Shown piece by piece: positions 59,709-64,000 of a stretch of 64,000 bases of DNA. Where the stretch lies: contig CAZNOG010000016.1 in NCBI GenBank assembly GCA_964574635.1, positions 1 through 64,000 on the forward strand, read 5' to 3'. The notes under the pieces are model-generated. The model made no database searches. It was not told the origin of the DNA and saw only the letters and a program-made list of their open reading frames with translations. The first letter of the stretch is position 1. Each line of letters opens with the position of its first letter. The position numbers and the translations under genes were made by a program. Origin of the DNA: CAZNOG01 sp964574635 (GTDB lineage Bacteria > Bacteroidota > Bacteroidia > Flavobacteriales_D > Cryomorphaceae).

Positions 59709-60578
59709 TCATCCGAGGTAGGCCCTGAGGCGCTGGCTTCTGGATGTGTGTTTGAGTTTTCTCAGTGCTTTTTCTTTGATCTGTCTCACCCTTTCTCGGG
59801 TAAGGCCGAAGCGGTCGCCGATTTCTTCGAGGGTGAGTGAATGGTCGCCGACCAGGCCGAAATACAATCTTACGACGTCGGCTTCCCTTGCGGACAAAGA
59901 GTGTAGCGATCGTTCGATCTCGAGTCCAAGCGACTTCGAAATCATGGGTTCGTCGGGGGTGGGGGCGTTTTCTTCGTAGACGACTTCGTGGAGGGATTTT
60001 CCGTCCTCTTCGTCGGCGCTCAAGGGAGCGTCCATCGATACTGCGCGCGTAATGCTTTCCAGACTTTGCCTGACCTCTTCTATGGTCATGTCCAGGCATT
60101 CGGAAAGTTCTTCGGCGGTGGGCGGTCTTTCGAATTCTTGTTCGAGTTTGGCGATGGCCTGGTTCACTTTGTTGAGGGCGCCGATTTTGTTTAGCGGCAG
60201 CCTGACGATGCGCGCCTGTTCGGCGATGGCCTGAAGAATGGACTGTCTGATCCACCAAACGGCATAGGATATAAACTTGAATCCTCTCGTCTCGTCGAAG
60301 CGTTCGGCGGCTTTGATCAGGCCCACGTTGCCCTCGTTGATCAAATCCTGGAGGGTGAGTCCCTGATTTTGGTATTGCTTGGACACGCTGACGACAAAGC
60401 GCAGGTTCGCTTTGGTCAATCTTTCAAGGGCGTCGGTGTCCCCTTTTTTGATTCTTCTCGCCAATTCGACCTCCTCTTCCGGGGAGATCAATTCGATGCG
60501 GCCGATTTCCTGCAGGTACCTTTCGAGCGAGGCGCTTTCGCGATTGGTAACCTGTTTTGATATTTTTAACTGTCTCAT
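59709..60578 (-). CDS. rpoD: primary RNA polymerase sigma factor (RpoD/SigA)
   Basis: 289 residues, the short form usual in Bacteroidota, lacking region 1.1 and the non-conserved region. Region 2.3-2.4 is seen in GFKFISYAVWWIRQSILQAIAEQARIVRLPLN, region 3 in the next ~60 residues, and region 4.2 in LTLEEIGDRFGLTRERVRQIKEKALRKL. It directs transcription from TAnnTTTG promoters of the kind found across this window. A strong terminator follows. Confidence 0.95.
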   Translation of the reverse strand: MRQLKISKQVTNRESASLERYLQEIGRIELISPEEEVELARRIKKGDTDALERLTKANLRFVVSVSKQYQNQGLTLQDLINEGNVGLIKAAERFDETRGFKFISYAVWWIRQSILQAIAEQARIVRLPLNKIGALNKVNQAIAKLEQEFERPPTAEELSECLDMTIEEVRQSLESITRAVSMDAPLSADEEDGKSLHEVVYEENAPTPDEPMISKSLGLEIERSLHSLSAREADVVRLYFGLVGDHSLTLEEIGDRFGLTRERVRQIKEKALRKLKHTSRSQRLRAYLG

Positions 60579-60720
60579 AGAAGTGTGATGCTACTATTTC
60601 TTTGTCGCATTGCCCCCTATAACGACACCCGTCAATCTTTGGTTACAAATCATGACGGGTGCCGAAAAGTGGGAATTCACTTCTATGCGGGAACCGAATT
60701 TTGCCCGTAATCAGGGCGTT

Positions 60721-60759
60721 CCCGAAGTTGTCGGGCCGTTTCGGCTTTTCAACTTCGGG
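60721..60759. repeat. inverted repeat downstream of pnp
   Basis: CCCGAAGTTG (60721-60730) and CAACTTCGGG (60750-60759) form a perfect 10-bp stem. Inside the loop GCCG-TTT-CGGC forms a second stem. No T tract follows on either strand. It lies between the sigma factor promoter side and the end of pnp. Confidence 0.6.
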
Positions 60760-60789
60760 CCCTTTCGAGGGGGAGTTTTCCCCCGTTTT

Positions 60790-62937
60790 TTACCTCTGGT
60801 TGGAGCGTTCGGGTTTGGGCATCAAGACCTTCCGGGAAAGTTTTATTTTTCCGGTTTTGGGGTCTTTGCCAACCACTTTGAACTTTACCATCTGGCCTTC
60901 GCTCAGCACGTCCTCGACTTTGTCGACACGGCCCCATTCCAGTTCGGAAATGTGCAGCAATCCATCGGTGCCGGGCACTACCTCCACGAAGGCGCCGTAG
61001 GGCATGATGGTTTTCACCTTGCCTTCGTACTCCTCGCCGATTTCCACGGTGGGTGGGAAGGCGATGGAGCGGATGCGCTTCTCGGCGGCGTCGATATCTT
61101 GCTTGTTGCTCGATACGATGTCGACTTTTCCGGCGCCGTTCACCTCGTCGATGACGATTTCGGTGTTGGTTTGTTCTTGGATTTCCTGGATGATCTTTCC
61201 GCCGGGTCCAATGATGGCGCCGATCATGTCTTTCGGGATGGTGAAAGAGATGATGCGCGGAGCGTGGGGCTTGTAGTCCTCACGTGGTTTGTCGATGGCT
61301 TTCAACATCTCGTTGAGGATGTGGTGCCTTCCTTCACGCGCTTGGTACAGGGCCTGCTTGAGGATTTCGAAATCGAGTCCTTCGATCTTGATGTCCATCT
61401 GACAAGCCGTGAGACCTTTGGCGGTGCCGGTCACTTTGAAGTCCATGTCGCCCAGGTGATCCTCATCGCCCAAAATGTCGGACAACACGCTGAATTTTCC
61501 CGTTTCCGGGTCGCTGATCAATCCCATGGCGATTCCCGAAACGGGAGCCGTGATTTTCACACCGCCGTCCATCAATGCGAGGCATCCGGCGCACACAGTG
61601 GCCATGGACGACGATCCGTTGGATTCGAGGATGTCGCTCACCAGCCGCACGGTGTAGGGATTTTCCGGGGAGCCGGGAATCACTCGTTTGAGGGCGCGCA
61701 TGGCGAGGTTTCCGTGGCCGATTTCCCGACGTGAAGTTCCTCGGATGGGGTAGGCTTCACCGGTTGAAAACGGGGGGAAGTTGTAGTGGAGCAGGAATTT
61801 ATCGGATTCTTGCTTCAGTGCGGTGTCGATGGTTTGTTCGTCGAGTTTGGAACCCAAGGTGAGCGTGGTCAGCGACTGTGTTTCGCCCCTGGTGAAGATG
61901 GCCGAACCGTGGGTGCCGGGCAGGTAGTCCACCTCGCACCAAATGTCGCGGATGTCGGTGGGTTTCCGTCCGTCGAGGCGGATTCCGTCGTTGAGCACCA
62001 TGTCGCGAACGGCTTTCTTCATCGCGCCTTTAAAGTACTTGGAAGCCAATTCTCGCTTCTCGATTTGCTCTTCTTCGGAATAGCGCTCCATGAAGCGGTC
62101 GAAGATTTCGGTAAAGCTTTTGCTGCGGTCGTCTTTGCCCAATTGCTTTTTGGCCACGGCGAGGCAGTCGGCGTAGCAAGCGTCCATCACTTGCTTCTTC
62201 AGTTCTTCGTCGTGCGTTTCGTGGCTGTACTCGCGTTTGGGTTGGGATTTTGGCACCATGTCGCCGAGTTCTTTCAGCGCGCGGCAGTGCACTTTCAGAG
62301 CGGAATGCGCCGCGGCGATGGCTTGAACCATTTCGTCTTCGCTCACTTCGCTCATCTCGCCTTCCACCATAACGATGCTCGACTCGGTACCGGCCACCAT
62401 GAGGTCGATATCCGATCCTTCGAGCTCTTCGAAAGTCGGGTTGATGATGAAATTTCCGTTGTTTCTGGCGACGCGCACTTCGGATACCGGCCCGTTGAAC
62501 GGGATGTCGGACACGGCGATTGCGGCGGAGGCCGCCAAGCACGCCAGGGCGTCGGGGATATTGGTTTTGTCGGAAGACATCAGCGCGAGCATCACTTGGG
62601 TTTCCGAGTGGTAGTCGTCGGGGAACAGGGGTCGCAATGCCCGGTCGACCAATCGCATCGTCAGGATTTCTTCGTTGCTGGGACGCGCCTCACGCTTGAA
62701 GAATCCGCCCGGGAATCGCCCCGTGGAAGCGTATTTTTCGCGGTAGTCCACCGTCAGAGGAAGGAAGTCCACTCCTTCCTTTGCGTCTTTGTTGGAAACT
62801 ACCGTGGCGAGCATCATGGTGTCGCCCAATCTTACCATCACGGATCCGTGCGCCTGCTTGGCGAGTTTGCCGGTTTCGATCGTAATCGGTTTGCCGTCGC
62901 CGAGATCAATGGTCTTGGTCTTTACTTCGTAATTCAT
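60790..62937 (-). CDS. pnp: polyribonucleotide nucleotidyltransferase
   Basis: 715 residues. Two RNase PH domains with an alpha-helical linker between them, a KH domain with IPKDMIGAIIGPGGKIIQEI (about 560-580) and an S1 domain from GEEYEGKVKTIMPYGAFVEV (about 625 on). It degrades RNA 3' to 5' with phosphate. It is preceded by rpsO on the same strand, the standard rpsO-pnp order, with the rpsO terminator between them. A G5/C5 hairpin follows the stop. Confidence 0.96.
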   Translation of the reverse strand: MNYEVKTKTIDLGDGKPITIETGKLAKQAHGSVMVRLGDTMMLATVVSNKDAKEGVDFLPLTVDYREKYASTGRFPGGFFKREARPSNEEILTMRLVDRALRPLFPDDYHSETQVMLALMSSDKTNIPDALACLAASAAIAVSDIPFNGPVSEVRVARNNGNFIINPTFEELEGSDIDLMVAGTESSIVMVEGEMSEVSEDEMVQAIAAAHSALKVHCRALKELGDMVPKSQPKREYSHETHDEELKKQVMDACYADCLAVAKKQLGKDDRSKSFTEIFDRFMERYSEEEQIEKRELASKYFKGAMKKAVRDMVLNDGIRLDGRKPTDIRDIWCEVDYLPGTHGSAIFTRGETQSLTTLTLGSKLDEQTIDTALKQESDKFLLHYNFPPFSTGEAYPIRGTSRREIGHGNLAMRALKRVIPGSPENPYTVRLVSDILESNGSSSMATVCAGCLALMDGGVKITAPVSGIAMGLISDPETGKFSVLSDILGDEDHLGDMDFKVTGTAKGLTACQMDIKIEGLDFEILKQALYQAREGRHHILNEMLKAIDKPREDYKPHAPRIISFTIPKDMIGAIIGPGGKIIQEIQEQTNTEIVIDEVNGAGKVDIVSSNKQDIDAAEKRIRSIAFPPTVEIGEEYEGKVKTIMPYGAFVEVVPGTDGLLHISELEWGRVDKVEDVLSEGQMVKFKVVGKDPKTGKIKLSRKVLMPKPERSNQR

Positions 62938-63002
62938 CTTTGTTTCGTTGTTCTATGTGTACATGTCGGGACCTTTCCCGGGTTTTCAATTTCATTCTGC
63001 AC

Positions 63003-63036
63003 AAAAAAAGGCAACGACCATAGCGGTCCATTGCCT
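63003..63036 (-). terminator. terminator between rpsO and pnp
   Basis: On the minus strand AGGCAATGGACC ... GGTCGTTGCCT (one mismatch) followed by seven T residues. It lies just after the rpsO stop at 63067. Readthrough could still carry transcription into pnp. Confidence 0.88.
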
Positions 63037-63066
63037 CTCTTCGTATGTTTTCGGCGCGTGGGCCGA

Positions 63067-63336
63067 TTATTTTCGGATACCGAGTTCTTTGATAATGGCT
63101 CGGTAGCGCTCAATTTCGGTATTTTTCAAGTAGTCGAGTAGTCGACGTCTTTTCCCAACCAAAGCCACCAACGCCCGCTCGGTGTTGAAGTCCTTGCGGT
63201 TGGTTTTAAGGTGCTCGGTCAAGTGGTTGATTCGGTACGTGAAAAGTGCGATTTGCCCTTCCGACGATCCGGTGTCTTTTTCTGATTTGCCGTGTTTCTT
63301 GAAGATCTCGGCTTTCTTTTCGGGTGTCAGATACAT
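63067..63336 (-). CDS. rpsO: 30S ribosomal protein S15
   Basis: 89 residues, the standard length. DTGSSEGQIALFTYRINHLTEHLKTNRKDFNTERALVALVGKRRRLLDYLK is the S15 core, which binds 16S rRNA. It is preceded by a TATCTTTG -7 element and followed by a terminator and pnp. Confidence 0.97.
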   Translation of the reverse strand: MYLTPEKKAEIFKKHGKSEKDTGSSEGQIALFTYRINHLTEHLKTNRKDFNTERALVALVGKRRRLLDYLKNTEIERYRAIIKELGIRK

Positions 63337-63383
63337 GCCTAAATTGTGGAAATGTTAGTTATGCGGTCTTTAAAAACAGGGGG

Positions 63384-63391
63384 CAAAGATA
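63384..63391 (-). promoter_or_regulatory. -7 element of rpsO
   Basis: On the minus strand this reads TATCTTTG, a TAnnTTTG match, 48 nt before the rpsO ATG and 5 bp after the accD stop. A -33 box is not clear. Confidence 0.5.
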
Positions 63392-63395
63392 GAAT

Positions 63396-64000
63396 TTATT
63401 TCTTGGATTTGGAGGTTTTTTGTTCCACCGTCTTTTTTTCCTTTTTCGGTGATTTTTGGGTCAACATCGACAGGGTGCGCACGATCTCGCTTTTGAGTTT
63501 GTGGCGGTGGACGATGAAATCCAGAAAACCGTGTTCCATGACGAATTCCGCCGTCTGAAATCCTTCGGGCAGGTCTTTTCCGATGGTTTCCTTCACCACC
63601 CGTGGACCGGCGAATCCGATCAGCGCGTTGGGCTCGGCGATGTTCAAATCGCCCAGCATGGCGAAACTGGCCGTCACCCCGCCGGTGGTCGGATCCGTGA
63701 GCACGGAGATGTACGGCAATCCGGCGTCCGCCAAGAGGGTGAGCTTGGCCGAGGTTTTGGCCATCTGCATGAGGGAATAGCCGGCCTCCATCATCCGGGC
63801 GCCACCCGATTTGGATATCAATATCAAAGGAGCTTTGCGCTTGATGGCCATGTCGATGGCCCGGGATATCTTCTCTCCAACCACCGACCCCATGGAGCCG
63901 CCGATGAAGGCAAAATCCATGGCGCCCACCACGACGTCGATTTCGCCGATGGGGCCGTGAGCCGTGCGGATGGCGTCTTTCAAGCCCGTCTTCTTTTGGC
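63396..64000 (-). CDS. accD: acetyl-CoA carboxylase carboxyltransferase subunit beta, partial
   Basis: The last ~201 residues are present; the N-terminus and its zinc finger lie beyond the right edge. In frame at the edge is QKKTGLKDAIRTAHG, with DFAFIGGSMGSVVGEKI, SKSGGARMMEAGYSLMQM and VLTDPTTGGVTASFAMLGDLN as crotonase-fold motifs. With AccA (41468-42421) it forms the carboxyltransferase of fatty-acid synthesis. The C-terminus ends in a Lys-rich tail (KKEKKTVEQKTSKSKK). Confidence 0.95.
   Translation of the reverse strand, partial: QKKTGLKDAIRTAHGPIGEIDVVVGAMDFAFIGGSMGSVVGEKISRAIDMAIKRKAPLILISKSGGARMMEAGYSLMQMAKTSAKLTLLADAGLPYISVLTDPTTGGVTASFAMLGDLNIAEPNALIGFAGPRVVKETIGKDLPEGFQTAEFVMEHGFLDFIVHRHKLKSEIVRTLSMLTQKSPKKEKKTVEQKTSKSKK

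Noticed and set aside
61786..63141. 451-codon open frame on the plus strand, and a 374-codon one at 60610-61734
   Set aside because: Both are antisense to pnp, whose catalytic, KH and S1 domains are certain. Long antisense frames are expected in GC-rich DNA.

Overview
The window is a chromosomal segment of a Bacteroidota bacterium, most likely in or near the Flavobacteriales. Four things point there: cell-surface proteins with type IX secretion (T9SS) C-terminal domains of both type A and type B, a short primary sigma factor of about 289 residues, repeated TAnnTTTG -7 promoter elements, and the dnaB-next gene that I associate with this order. By eye the DNA is GC-rich for that group (mid to high 50s percent). 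Two stretches, about 1-2000 and 20000-20900, are clearly more AT-rich. I saw no rRNA, tRNA, CRISPR array or insertion sequence.

Layout. 1-2000 (minus) is an accessory tail of an Rhs/YD-repeat locus: a hydrophobic, glycine-rich tip-like ORF, a membrane protein overlapping it by ATGA, two small lipoproteins, and an Rhs core fragment running off the left edge. 2043-5679 holds a GT39-like membrane glycosyltransferase and an MsbA-type ABC exporter. rpmH, a hydrolase and a 2423-residue secreted CARDB-repeat protein follow. 14649-18298 is metabolic (DNA glycosylase, alpha-glucan phosphorylase, DUF2200, DOPA-dioxygenase-like). 18365-22232 is a divergent pair of T9SS cargo genes bracketed by a direct repeat of about 300 bp.

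22252-24552 carries VOC, pirin and DsbA-like genes. 24913-29546 is a tight five-gene operon (GNAT, M20 amidohydrolase, alanine racemase, ornithine/alanine-racemase-like enzyme, periplasmic helical-repeat protein), probably D-amino-acid metabolism. 33783-40933 is a polysaccharide operon (bi-domain oxidoreductase, alpha-toroid protein, DUF354, sugar transferase with a methyltransferase-like N-terminus, Wzi-like outer-membrane protein). The right third is mostly housekeeping: accA, dnaB, grpE-dnaJ, yidD, hemB, acn, hemE, rpe, the primary sigma factor, pnp, rpsO and partial accD, mixed with outer-membrane proteins.

The most unusual signals are non-coding. (1) A ~230-bp element occurs three times (30161-30388, 41145-41372, 58563-58794) with conserved ends and a stem-loop whose arms differ in sequence while pairing is kept. 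(2) A G-rich 18-nt core occurs in five intergenic regions, three of which fit a G-quadruplex pattern. (3) A ~300-bp direct repeat with a 138-bp identical half flanks the T9SS pair. (4) The Rhs tip/immunity remnant array lies at the left edge.
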